Assembly: GCF_001522545.3 (NCBI RefSeq)
Contig: NC_031768.1
Coordinates: 7,439,555 to 7,503,554 of the forward strand
DNA length: 64,000 nt
Direction of reading: 5' to 3'
Origin: Parus major
Taxonomy: Eukaryota; Chordata; Aves; Passeriformes; Paridae
Below, one piece after another: positions 26,545 to 38,700 of the stretch; within the stretch, counting starts at the first letter, position 1, and each line of letters opens with the position of its first letter. The position numbers and the translations under genes were made by a program. Below the pieces are notes generated by a model. The model was not told where the DNA came from and searched no databases. It saw only the letters and a list, made by a program, of their open reading frames with translations.

Positions 26545-28484
26545 TATGGGCCAGCCAAGCCTGCACATCAGGTCACTCGGCTGGATGGGGCCCCAGGGGC
26601 ACACTGAGTGTCTGTGTGAGGGATTGTCTGTCTGCAGGAAAACCTGAGGTCAGAGATAATGTTTGTGTGAGACTTACCAGGCCTGCTCTCTTCCCATTGC
26701 TACAAGAAAACTTGTCACCAGGTTTAAATGGCAGAAGTTGGATCCTGTGGAATGAAGAGAATAAACACAAATGAAAACACAGTAGCTTTTGCAAGGAGCC
26801 CTCTCTCCTCCAGAAGTCTTGTTACTCTTTCCAGAAACCCCACTGGCCCAGCTTTGTCCCTCCTGTAGTTTTGTTTTTGCTACCCCAACAGAATTCTGGA
26901 ACCTACTTCCAGTTCCTTCAAGCTGAGTTTGGCAGAATGCTCATCCTTCATGGAAGTTCTTGTGTCAAAGAACGGTAGCATGCCAACCTCAGAAAGGCAA
27001 CAAGAAGCAGGAAACTTAAGTATTTCTTTTTTCACTACTATTATGTAGGCCAGACAATTGTTTTTGAACTCCTAACGCTCATCTCCAATAGTTAAAACAA
27101 CTGATCTTGCCAGGTGTCCCAGCAGCACAATTGCTGTAGGTGCAAAACCTGAAGCCTTGAGCTTCTGAAATTTCTATGTAGCTGGTCCTCCTTTATTTGG
27201 AAACAGTATCAAGAGCTTCTTTCCTATGCAGCCATGAGAGAGGAGAGCACAGCACAACCTCTGCCACAGTTCTGGTTAACTCCTCTCCAAGAGGAGTGGG
27301 GCAAGGCATGCTGAGGATATCCACCCCCCAACCAATGCTGAAAAATTCACCAAAACCAGAGCTCTTCTGAGGGAGAATTCTATCAAGCGACAAACTTAAA
27401 CTGCATCACAATTTCCCACCTTGTTTTTCATCAATAAAGTCTGAGCTTGTGCCACTGAAATCAATCGGAACTTTATTACAGACTTAATCAGAAGAGAAGA
27501 AATGGGAAGAAAAGGGGAAAAACAATTAAAAATCTTGTATTGCTAAGTTATAGCTCTTATGAAGAGCCTAATCAGATTCCTGTGCATGTAAGTCACTATT
27601 TTCTTCATTAGTGCAGCAAGTTTGCCATAAAATGACTACATTGCATTTATTCATGCATCTAGAGTGAAAAAAAAAATAAAAAAATCATACATTTGGAAAA
27701 AAAATCTTTGAAATGGGCAGACCAGAACTTAAAATACATTAAGCCAATAGCTTATATCACAATATGATCCAGAGAGTATCTATTATTCTATCTTTATAGA
27801 TTAATTTATATGAACGGAACAAATATTTCTTCCATCTGTATTGAAAAAAAAAACCCTCTCAACTAATCTAAAAAAAAATTAAAAACAAACAAACNNNNNN
27901 NNNNNNNNCCCCCCCCCCCCCCCCCCCAAAAAAAAAAGTTGGTTATAAACAAATTTTAGTGATTTTAGGAGTAAATAATTCCCAGCCAACAGTCATCATC
28001 CACCCCCAGCTCACAGGTTCATCTTACTTTGACTGAAGCAGCCCACAAACCTGACATGGATCACAGCTGCAGCAATACTGCCCTTCCTACTCAGATGGGT
28101 TATTGCTTTTGTTATTATTATTAAACTGATTACACACTTCTCAGGTTGAAAAAGGTTTCTTCAATATTTAACTTTCCTGGAAAGATATGTATAAGAGGAG
28201 AGGCAAGAATTCATGATTTAACACTTGACTGAATCATGACACAAAACACCCAGGATTTATAGTTTCCTTATACATTTCCCTTTGGTAACCAGTACACAAC
28301 ACATCAATCTTCAGCTGTTTACAGATGTCCCCTCTCCCTCCCTTCAGAGGGGTCAGTTGATCTGTAAGGCAGAAATATGAAAAATTCTAAATGCTTTGTG
28401 TCTATCCCTGAATCCCACTGGGTGCTCTGCCACTCATGGCTCCCTTTTCTCTCTTTAACAATGACCTCAAAGGACAATGTTCCA
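26545..28484. other. Intergenic, with assembly gap
   Basis: No gene recognised. It contains the N gap described separately and A-rich tracts around 27669-27880. Confidence 0.55.
27895..27937. other. Assembly gap with flanking C19/A10 homopolymers
   Basis: Fourteen Ns (27895-27908), then 19 C (27909-27927), then 10 A. The left flank is an A-rich AAAC repeat. The homopolymer pair at a gap edge is probably a sequencing or polishing artefact over a simple repeat of uncertain length. Confidence 0.95.
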
Positions 28485-28706
28485 CTAGTGCTTCTCATCT
28501 GGATACCCCTCTCGAATGTCCTGCATTTCCTGAGTCATTAGGAAGGGATTGGCCAGCCTGAGATCCAACAGAGCCTGCTGTTCCTTGACAGCCCCAAGAA
28601 CCACATCAAAGCACTTTTGAGGTGCCAAGTCTATAATCTGGTCCTCCTTCACTCTGGATTTCAGTAACATGAGCAGATACAGGTCAGGGATGTGATCCTG
28701 CCACTC
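28485..28706 (-). CDS. Unidentified coding-like reading frame (possible terminal exon)
   Basis: The minus strand reads from EWQDHIPDLYLLMLLKSRVK near 28706 through KCFDVVLGAVKEQQALLDLR to GYPDEKH and a TAG stop at 28485-28487, about 73 codons. Composition is protein-like: amphipathic, balanced charge and not low-complexity. A CAG that could be a splice acceptor lies just upstream at the CR1 edge. I recognise no family. It points away from MED14 and could be the end of a divergently transcribed gene or an old pseudogene. It could also be chance. Confidence 0.3.
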   Translation of the reverse strand, partial: EWQDHIPDLYLLMLLKSRVKEDQIIDLAPQKCFDVVLGAVKEQQALLDLRLANPFLMTQEMQDIREGYPDEKH

Positions 28707-28707
28707 T

Positions 28708-29226
28708 GCTGAGCCCTGTGAGGATCTCCTGGAGTGCTGTGTCCAGCTCTGGGCTCCTCAGGACAGGAGAGACACGGAGCTCCTGGAGCAGATCCAGCAG
28801 AGGGTGACAGAAGATGGAGGGACTGGAGCATCTCAGTGAGGAAAGGCTGAGGGAGCTGGGCCTGTTCAGCCTCGAGAAGAGAGGGCTGAGAGGGGCCCTC
28901 ATGCCTGTGTGTCAGTGTCTGCAGGGAGGGGACAGGGGATGGAGCAGGCTCTGCTCTGTGGGGCTATGGGACAGGAGGAATGGGCAGATGGATGTACAGA
29001 GGATCCACCTGAACGTGAGGAAGAATTTCTTTCCTTTGCAGTGACCGAGCACTGGAACTGATTGTCCAAAGGGTGTGGAGTCTCCCTCACTGGAGATATT
29101 CCAGAAGCGCCTGGACACAATCCTGTGCCATGTGTGCTCTGGGATGGCCCTGCTTGAGGAGGGAGGTGGGATCAGATGGCGCACTGTGCTCCCTTCCATC
29201 CTGACCCATCTCGGGATCCAGCAGTC
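28708..29226 (+). mobile_element. CR1 LINE 3' fragment, sense orientation
   Basis: The order of recognisable CR1 3'-region phrases is CTGGAGTGCTGTGTCCAGCT, then the GAGGAAAGGCTGAGGGAGCT and GGGCCTGTTCAGCCT region, then TGAGGAAGAATTTCTTT, then TGGAGATATTCCAGAAGCGC, then a TCCCTTCCATCCTGACCC tail. It is 5'-truncated and has no intact ORF. It ends about 50 bp before the minisatellite that borders the MED14 promoter. Confidence 0.88.
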
Positions 29227-29273
29227 CCGTGGCACAACGGCAGCGCCATCCCCATGTCTTGTGTGTGTCCCTG

Positions 29274-29380
29274 TGTCCCGCCTGTGCCCCGTGTGTCCCC
29301 TTGTCCTGCCCGTGTCCCCCTGTCCCGCCCGTGCCCCCCTGTCCCCCTGTCCCGCCTGTGTGCCCCTGTCCCGCTGCCCC
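29274..29380. repeat. GC-rich minisatellite upstream of MED14
   Basis: A TGTCC(C/T)GC(C/T) block starts at 29274, 29302, 29321, 29348 and 29367, so spacings alternate 28, 19, 27, 19. This gives a higher-order unit of 46-47 bp repeated a little over twice. The minus strand has many runs of three or more G. Confidence 0.8.
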
Positions 29381-29612
29381 CGCCCCGCCCGCACTTCCCG
29401 GAAAGGCTCCCCGTTCGCTTCCGGTTCCGTGCCCCATCATGGCGGCGGCCCCTGCGCCCGGCGGGCTCTGAGCGCTGCGGAGCCGCCCCGCTCCCGCCGC
29501 CCCTTCCCCGCTCCGTCCGTGCGGGGCGAGCCGGGCGCGGTGCCGGCGCCGCCGGGAGCCGTTCCCGGGCTGCCGCGCGGCTCCTGCCCGGGGCCGAGGC
29601 GCCGCCGCCGCC
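29381..29612 (+). promoter_or_regulatory. MED14 CpG-island promoter and 5' UTR
   Basis: Very GC- and CpG-rich sequence without a TATA box, continuing through exon 1 to about 29900. An ETS-type core TTCCGG lies at 29419-29424, with a related CACTTCCCGGAAAG palindrome at 29392-29405. A YY1-type ATGGCGGC lies at 29439-29446. Such combinations are usual at housekeeping promoters, and the start site is probably near the YY1 motif. The exact TSS cannot be read from sequence. Confidence 0.75.
29439..29471 (+). other. Candidate upstream ORF (10 codons plus stop)
   Basis: The ATG inside the YY1-like motif has A at -3 and G at +4, a strong start context. It encodes MAAAPAPGGL and then TGA, 142 nt before the MED14 start. 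It matters only if transcription starts upstream of 29439. Confidence 0.4.
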
Positions 29613-29788
29613 ATGGCGCCGGTGCAGCTGGAGAGCGCCCAGCTGGTGCCGGCCGGCCCCGCGTCAGCCCCGGCCCCGCCGGCCCCCGGCACCGTGACAG
29701 CCGCCGCCAGCCCCGGCTATCGCCTCAGCACCCTCATCGAGTTCCTCCTGCACCGCACCTACGCCGAGCTCACCGTGCTGGCCGACCT
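29613..29788 (+). CDS. MED14: MED14 exon 1 (coding part)
   Basis: Residues 1-58 plus two bases of codon 59. An Ala/Pro-rich leader is followed by the conserved [18 protein letters not shown] block that opens the Med14 domain. The donor GTGAGT splits the LxxLL motif LADLL. Intron 1 (1,342 bp) carries an antisense CR1 fragment starting 135 bp downstream. Confidence 0.97.
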
Positions 29789-32700
29789 GTGAGTGCCGCA
29801 GATCTCTCCGTGCCCGGCTGGCGGTGCCGCCTCGCAGCATCCCGGGAGGATGCGGAGGCCTCGCCAGGGATCTGTCCCGGAGCTCCTCCGGGGCTGCAGT
29901 GGGGGGAGGTGGTCGCGCTTTCCCATTCATAAAATGGTTTGGGTTGGAAGGGACCGTAGAGATCACCCAATTCCAAGCCTGCCGTGGGCAGGGATACCTT
30001 CCCCAAGACCAGGTTGCTCAGAGTCCCATCCAACCTGGCCCTGAAGACTTCCAGGGATGGAGCATCCACAGCTTCTCTGGGCAACCTGTGCCAGGGCCTC
30101 ACCAGCCACACAGGGAAGAATTTTTTCTTGATATCTAACCCAAACGTACTCTTTTTCCATTTGAACGCATTCCCCGTTGTCCTGCTGTTGTAAATACCCT
30201 TGTCCATTCTCCCACACGGGGAGATGCCTATGCATGCAGGTTGGTGTCTGCATCAGTCTGTGTCCAGGGGCACAGTAAAAGCTACTGAGTGATCTATCAT
30301 AAACAGAGAAAATGACTCTGGGAACTGAGAGCACCTGCAGATTGGCTGCTTAAATGCTTAAGTTTGTCCCAAAGTTACTGCCAGAAAACCCCAACTGTAG
30401 TGCTGGTACTGATATCAAAATATGTGAAACTGGAATGTCTGAAACTGAGATATTTTCAGATGCTGCAACTCCTTGACTTACCTCTGTAGTTTTTAAAATA
30501 CCATTTGATTATTTTTGGGAAGTAAGTTATTTACATTTGCTTAATGATCTGTGGCGATGTTGTTGTGTTTGAAGTGGCAAAACAAAGGGCCAAGAAAAAT
30601 TTTCATGAAAGCATTTGGATTCTGAATAAACCTGTTTTCCTCTTAATTTGTTTAACCATAGAGGTTCTTGTGGGGAAGCTGTGTGTTTCAAGAAGTGACA
30701 TACAGAGCAAATGGGAAAAAATAGGTATAGCTCTTGTACAGTGCCATGTCTGGTAAGGATGCAAACACAAGTTTGCCTCATGTGAGTTGAAGAATATTCA
30801 AACTCTGGAAAGGGCAAGGAATTTTAGAGTTTTAGTTTGCTTTGAAAAAACTTCCAAAATATCAGTCAAGAAGTCCTTCCTGTATGTTTATGGCGTGTGT
30901 AGAATAATTGATCTCATCAGCCTTCATTAAACTTTACAGTTAATTTGACCAGTTCCAGAGTGCCTGGTACAGAGTAGTGACAGGTGACCCATGGTACTAT
31001 TTTTTATATACTTTGTAGTTGTGTAGAATTTCCTGAAACTGAAGTTGGCCAGCAAAATTTCTAGTTGTCTGGAATGTAATAGAACAATATATAATACATC
31101 TTTTTTTTTCCCCTCTCTTCTTTCATATAGATTACCAAGAAAGACTGATATGGAAAGGTGAGTTATAACCTCATAGATAAGAGAATCTGTAACACATGTT
31201 AAAATATAGAACTTGTTTTGGATGTTAATATACTGTTGTTTAAATAAAATCTTTTTCACATAATTTTAGATTTGATGCAAGAAAATAAGCTTTGTCTGTC
31301 TTGCTGTCCCTACATAGTTTCAAGATTTTTCTCAGTATCAGTGGCAATATTGGGTTTTGTTGGTGTTTGGGTTTACAGTTTTTTGGGCTTTTTTTTGTTG
31401 CTGTTATAGTAGGTGAACTCTGTTAAAGGTGTTTTTCTCTTCATGACTCTTGAAGCAATGAACTAACAGTAAAGCTGATGTGAAAGGCAACTAGAGAATT
31501 TAAATAGATTCTAGTTAGTGTGATAAAGGAATGTTTTGTTCAGAAGTAACGGTTCAACAATGACAACAAGGTAAAAACCTCTTTTCTGCATTTTTCCATG
31601 TTACCTGGTCTTTCTTATCATGAACACTGTTTTCTGCTCCTGTTCTATGTGGTTTTGAAGTGTGAAAATTATTAGAGAGCAAATGTAAGAGACCAACAGT
31701 ACAGTGCTGAGATGAAAAAAATCCATTTACTTTTCTGTTTCTCTTAATAAATGTTATGAAACTTGTCAGAATATTGTTCCCTTTGTGTTGACATATGAAT
31801 TGACTTAAATTTCTTTAGAGAGATATAGGAGCTATGATATTCCTAAGAATTTTAATAAAGAATTCTGTGTACCAGGATGATCAGTAATTGTTATCTCAAA
31901 CCTTCCAAAACTCTCATAACATGTGGAATTAATCTCATTTTCATGGAATCATTACCTGGAATGATTAACTGTACCCCTTTTCCTTCTTCATAGTATTTTA
32001 TTAAGAGAAACAGTGTGGGTTTTGATTTGGTTTAGTTTGGGTTTTTAATTATCACAGTATTTACTGAAGAAATTACTTCAAACTTGGGACCAAAACTCCC
32101 TTGTATTCATGGGCGGGCTTTTCCCATTTAGACATTTAGCATTTCTAGGTGAAGTTGGATTCTACTTTTTTGGGCACGTGGGTGTGGGGCATCAATTTAA
32201 ATCATAATGGATTAGAGAAAAGAAAATAAGACAGCCTTCAATGTACAAAGAATGTCCTACGACTGAAATTGTCTTGAAATTAAATGTTCACATCCTTCTT
32301 AGCTTTGACTTACAACTCCTCTTGGTGAAATGGATTTCCAGCTCTTGGAGGAGCTCATCTGTAGGAATGTGGCTTAATTACCCATATTTTCTCTAGCTTT
32401 GAGATTCTAATGGATCCAGTAGTTGGGCTTCAAGCTCTGTTTCTTGGAGGTAGAGCCTAGTGACATGGCACATACACTTTGATGAAGATGTGATGGTGTT
32501 ATCCTCTAAAAAAATTCACATAAAATATAAGTTCTGTGTTACAATGCCTGCTTAAAAGATGCTGGGATAAGAAAAATGGATTAGAAATTATGCATCATAC
32601 TATAATACAGTGGTTTTTTTTCAGGATCATTTATTAGTTATCCATTGTAGGAATAAATAACGCTTAGAATAAAGTGGTTGGATTAAAAACAACATTAGTA

Positions 32701-35700
32701 CTGTGGTGTAAAATTAATATTGCTGAGTTGTGGGGGAAATCCAGGGGCTTTCTTCTTGGTAATGGAGACTGGGTTTTGCACAGTATGCTTATCTTTTTCT
32801 GGGTGACCTCCTTTAGTCTTTGACCACATCACTGTTTCTTTGTTTTCCTCATGTCTAAGTAGTTTTTCACTGGTTTAGTTTGTAGCTGTTGTACCTTGGC
32901 CTTCTGCACTTCTGAAAAGTGTCTGGGTTCATCTTCTCTACAATACCCATTTAGATACTTGAAGATGTCAGTAGGATCTTGCCACAGCCTTTTCTTCTTA
33001 AGCAGGAGCAAATTCAGCTTCCTCAGCCCATCCTTGTATTCCACATGTTTCCTGCAAATGTAAATCCATCTTCTGATCTCCCCTTGATCACAGAGCAGTT
33101 CATTCTGTAGAAGGCAGTTTATTTATCAGGGAGGATTTGCCCTTGGCAAATTTCTGATATTGTTTCCAGGCTAATTTCATGCTTGGTATGTATCAGGACA
33201 TAGCTTAGAGAAAGATTTGTCCTGTGAAATTTTTCCTTACTTGAACTTAGGCCAAGTGACCTACAGTTCCCAAGATCCTCCTTTGCCTACTTGAAGAAGG
33301 ACATGGTGTTTGCCTTTTTGCTGTCACCATGACCTTTGATCATTCTAGGTTTTGGAAATTATAGAGAGCAACTTTACAATGGCGTGGATCAGCTCCCTCA
33401 GAATCCTTGGATGCAACCCATCTACTCCAATGGACTTTTGTATGTCAAGCTTCCTTAAGTGGTCCTTAACTTGATTTAATTCTGCTGTAGCTAATGCTTT
33501 ACTCCCCAGACTCAGCCATTAGTCTGAAGAATCTTAGAGATTCAAACTTAGCAGTGAAGATCAAGGGTAAAAAATGCACTGAGCAACATGGTTGTTTTAA
33601 AGATTTTTAATTTTTGTTTCTTGTTTTGTAAATGAACTCCTTCCTGAGGTTTCATCTTCCTTGAATATTTATTTTTGTGTAGTCCAGTATGTACCTATAG
33701 TGAAAGACAATGCAGGAAATTTGAAGGCCTTTATATTTTATTAGAGAAGTAGATTCCCATTGCAGTTGTCATTCAGGGATGATGATGGTGGTTATGAAAG
33801 AAGGGTTTTGTCAAATCAAAGTAACAAGTCTTCTCTAACTTCATTTAAGTGGTATAAATGGAACAGCTACCAGAATACTCTGTCTGATTTTAGAGTCAAT
33901 TATATTTGACTAAAAAATATTTGTCAATTATTTTCATTATTAAATTGTGCTTCTTGTGGGCTGGTTTTTTAAATTTATTTTCAGTCACAGAACATCAATT
34001 TGAATTTTTCCTGCTGTCATGCTGCTTTTACCATAGATGTTTGACATAACTACTGGATTTTAGCAACTTCTAGGTGGAGTTTGTCTGAGAGATTACTGGC
34101 TTTCTAATGTCTTATGCTAGTCATCTTTCAAATCTCATAAAGTTCTCCTGAATCTTTCTAAATTCTCAACATCTTGTTTTCATAGTGTGGTTACTGTTAG
34201 AGCAGTGTGTGCATATAGCAGCTTGTCCACCACTTGAAATCTTAATATCAGGCTGAATGCCATTCCAAAACATGTGCTCTAGAACACAGAGAAATTACTG
34301 GCTTAATGCCCAAGTTCTTGGATGAGGTTCATATAATGGAAGAAACAGGACCAGATGGTATTAGTTGTGCTTCTGGCCTTACGTGTTCATCTCCTACAAG
34401 CAGATTATGGTTTACTTGCACAAAAGAGTTAACCTCATTATACCAGCACTCTCAGCAGAATCAGACTCTTTCTGTGTTAGGAATTTGTGTTTTACAGATT
34501 GGGATCAGAAGGACATGCAGCTTCTGTTTGGTAGAGGCCAATATCTTATGCACTAATTAGTGTTGTTTTTGTCCAAACGCTTCTGTTACTTTAGAAAACC
34601 ATAGGAGGAAAACAGCTTAGGTTTGGGGTTTTTTCCAAACAAAGTACAAAACCATGGTGAAATTAGTAAATTGAGCACATAGGAAGGGAGGAAAACCTCC
34701 ATAAACTGTTGATGAAGTGGTATTTCAGTGTATTATATTACAGATCTGCACTGTAGATCTTTATGTCTCATCTGATGCGTCTGCACTGTAGATCTGTAAT
34801 AATGCATGAAAATCTGCCAGTGCCCCTCTTGCATTCTCATTTACAAAAAATAGTTCTGAAGACATGCAGACATACACTCCTTCATTTTGACTGTCTTGTA
34901 CAAAAGTGGTGGGAGGACTATTGAGAATCAGTAAGTTCTTACCTTAATTTCTTTGCAAGGCAGGAATGGAGAGCAAAATTAAAGGATGGGGGTTTTGTGG
35001 TCTTCCCCACCACCACTCTATTTCCATATTGTAACGTGTTGTGTAAAGATATTGTAAAATGCTAGAACAATATTTTGTTTAGTATCTTAATAATTTACTT
35101 ATAATGGGTATTTGAGTGTGATGTTACTGTCATGTCCTATAGTCCTTGGGTATGTTGCCTACTTTAAACTTAATTTTAAGCCTTGGGGAAATCCTATAAA
35201 AGGTGTAAAGTTAATTTAGTTGAGCTCAGTATGGAATTGTTTCTCCTAAAGTCAGTGATTAATTCCTATGAATATGCTTTTTGTTTCCCCAGACAGTCAT
35301 GATTTGTTAGAATCCATGTATGTTTTTAGGTATTCACAACAGACTTTTTTCCCCATGCTCTTAATCAAACAAGCCATAAATAACTACTGATGCCTGCATT
35401 AATACAATTAGAAGTTATCATTACAGCTTTTTTTATTTTTTTTTTTAATTGGCACACAGTTAAATTACAGCTTAATTATATATCTGAGCACTGGCTTAAT
35501 ACACTTTTTTTTTTTTTTCCCCAGAAAAATAGAGATAGTGCAGTTTGCAAGTCGCACTCGTCAGCTGTTTGTTCGTTTGTTAGCCTTGGTCAAGTGGGCT
35601 AATAATGCTGGGAAGGTGGAAAAGTGTGCGGTAAGTTAGAGACAGAGTCTGGCCTGAAACAGCCTCTGAGGGATATGGGATATTGCTGCACCCTGACTTC

Positions 35701-38700
35701 TTTTTACTACAGAAATATAAAAACAAATATTCCTGTTTAGAAATTGTATAATCTTTTTTTTTTTATTTTTTTATTTTTTTTAACACTTCATGTTCCCAAA
35801 AACTCATCAGTGAATGGAAATACTTGTCTGCATGTAGTTTCAGGAAGGATTTGGGTTAAGATAACAGGACAGGGAAGATGGTGATCTGAGTGTGTTAGTT
35901 CTTATTATCACTTTTATCCTGGATAAATAAGAATAAAGTCCAGAATGTTGCAGAAAAACAAGCCCCTACTGATTACAAACAAGTATGGTTGCATTCCAGT
36001 AGCAATCAGCAGATAAGGAGCTGTGAGGCTGTACAGATCCCCCACAGCATCAGGAATGTCATGTGGATTTTAAGTGTCCTTGCATGTGAATGTAAGAAAT
36101 GGCCAGAATATTCATTCTTTCTTTGTTTTGTAAATGCAGTTACTTGAATTGGAAGTGACAGATCATATAAAGAGCCATTGATTTGTGCATTTTTTTGATT
36201 TGCCTTTTTTTTTTTTTTAAACTCCTTGTTCTCTACAGATGATATCAAGTTTCTTAGATCAGCAAGCAATCCTGTTTGTGGACACTGCTGATCGTCTGGC
36301 ATCACTGGCTCGAGATGCTTTGGTTCATGCTCGGCTGCCCAGCTTTGCCATCCCATATGCAATTGATGTTCTGACAACTGGATCCTACCCTCGGCTGCCC
36401 ACCTGCATTAGGGTAAATAACTGCCCTGTCTGGGGGGTGTGAGAATCCCCTGTACAGCCTCAAATGCACGGTAATCAAACTAATTGTCTGTGTGCAGGTG
36501 GAACTGTAGGTCAGTACAGGCCTAGTGCCAAGTCTGCAGTGTCAGTTTCTCATGCAGAACACTTTCTGTTTGAACAAGTTACACTTTCCCAGTAAAGCAT
36601 TCCCTCCATTTATTTAGTTCTGCCAAATTTAACTATTTTATTCAGTGGTCAGTCTTGGCTAAAATGTAATCAGCTAGAAAGCAAATCTGAGTGTAAGATA
36701 TAAAACTTCACTGGACAACAGCCTGTAGTATTTATATTTTCAGACTTCTGGTCTGGTTGGTTTTCACAATTGCTGCTATCAACCTGTTATACGTGTTTGA
36801 GATGCATAGACTTGTCTGTGTTTATTGTAACAGGATAAAATAATCCCTCCTGACCCAATAACAAAGAGTGAGAAGCAAACCACACTTCATCAGCTAAACC
36901 AGATCCTTCGCCATCGACTCGTGACTACGGATCTCCCTCCACAGCTGGCAAATCTTACAGTTGGTAAGAACTGGAATTACTTTTTGAAGGATCCATTCTT
37001 GCAGGCTGATTTAAAATAGTTGTTTTAATGCTAAAGTGAAGCTAAATGGTAGCTTAATTGAGACCATTAAGGATGCTTCATCTCTTAAGACTGGGATCCT
37101 ATCTCTGTATGACATCAAAATACATATTTTTTTCCCTGTTTGAAAAATGAGAGCACTGATAAAATTGCTGAAATGTTATTTATTTTCAAGAAGGAATCTT
37201 GTGCAGGTAATGCCAAAATGTTTTAGACATTGTCTTGCTCTTTCAGCAAATGTTTTGTGAAAAAGTCTTTGGGCTACTTCATCTTAATTGAATTTTAAAA
37301 TTAGTTAAACTGTTAGGTCTTTCTGCAGAAAATCTTTGAACTTGAGTTTAAACAAATGACTCCATGTTGCTTTTTTAAGCTGTTTTGATATTCATGTTCA
37401 GGCACAAAGTTTGTTCATATTTATGCATGCCTTTTGTTCAGTGGTTCCAGATCTCTTAAACTCTTTTGAGATCTTTGTTTTCATTTAGCCAAAGTAGTGG
37501 TAAACATTAAGAAAACCTTTTATATAGGAAGGATAACTATAAACTGGACTAGGTTATTGCAGAGTCATAGAGAGTAGGGTGGGAATGGACCTAGTCCATG
37601 CTTTTAACCAAGACAAGGTTAGCCATTTGTAAAGCAGTCCCCACACACCTAGATCAAAGATGCTTTTGGAGAATCTTAGTGCTGCTTTTCTCTAGTCCCT
37701 CTGTGCTTGCAGTATCAGTATTAGAGGCATTTTTGTCTATCAGAAGTATATATGAATGATAATTTGTGTGAACTCTTAAGAGTTTTCAGTTAGCTAAACA
37801 TTTCAATGACTATTATTTTCTGTTTTGGAGTGTGGTTTGTTTTAAGAGCATGTCTGGGGTGCTCTTGAAAATGAAACTTCCTGAGCTAAATGGTTAAAAT
37901 TTTTGCAGGAATATTTGTAAATGTCTTTAATTGTAAAGGCATATGACGTAGTTTGTTAAATGATTGAGAAGGTTGACCTGCATGTCAGAGTAAGGACTTG
38001 TACTTACTTGTTTGCTCTATCTCATTCTTTTTATGACCTTGCTTGCATAGTTTTAAAGTCCTTGCTCCCAATTCTTGAAACAGATAGTAGTTTTCACAGA
38101 GATATGAGGATGTACATGTCAATTAGAAAAATAATGTGTGTAAACTTTGCTTGTTGTGTGTATATAAATTCTGCAAAAGATTACCTTCCTCACATGAAAA
38201 TGGATTTATAATATTCTAATATTAAATAAATGCTTTGCAGTGAGATGTGTTTTCAGGGCTACATTTCAGCCTGGGCTGAGATACGTGTTCTGAATGTCAT
38301 TTGAATATTGCTGAAAGCATTCATTGTTAGTAGTAGCAAAGAATAGGAATATTTCAGCCAGATGTTTTGTTTGTCAGGCTGGTAGCTCCGTGTTACGCTG
38401 TATTACAGAAGTGCAAATGTTAACAAGTTATCAGATTTAACAAGTTAACTTCAGGACAGTTTGTACATCTTTCTATGCTGCTTATTGACATTGTGTCTGT
38501 TGCAGACTGTAAAATGTTCCCAGTTGCATGGAAACAAGCAACAGAGCAGAAATGATAGGGAAGTAATCCATTATGAGTGCCAGGAGCTACCACACTGTTA
38601 TTTTTTAGGCACCTTAGGATACTCAGTGAAATAAAGTATTCTTGTCTTCCTTAGCCAATGGCCGTGTGAAGTTCCGAGTTGAGGGTGAGTTTGAAGCCAC

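Noticed and set aside
29274..29380. Possible CRISPR-like direct repeats
   Set aside because: The units are contiguous and degenerate, with no unique spacers, in a eukaryotic promoter. It is a minisatellite.
29087..29692. 201-codon minus-strand frame rich in Gly/Ala/Arg
   Set aside because: It is a low-complexity product of the CpG island and minisatellite, with repeated GTGG-type residues and no domain.
29075..29932. 285-codon plus-strand frame through the promoter
   Set aside because: It runs through CR1 sequence, the minisatellite and MED14 exon 1 in the wrong frame. It is open only because the DNA is GC-rich.
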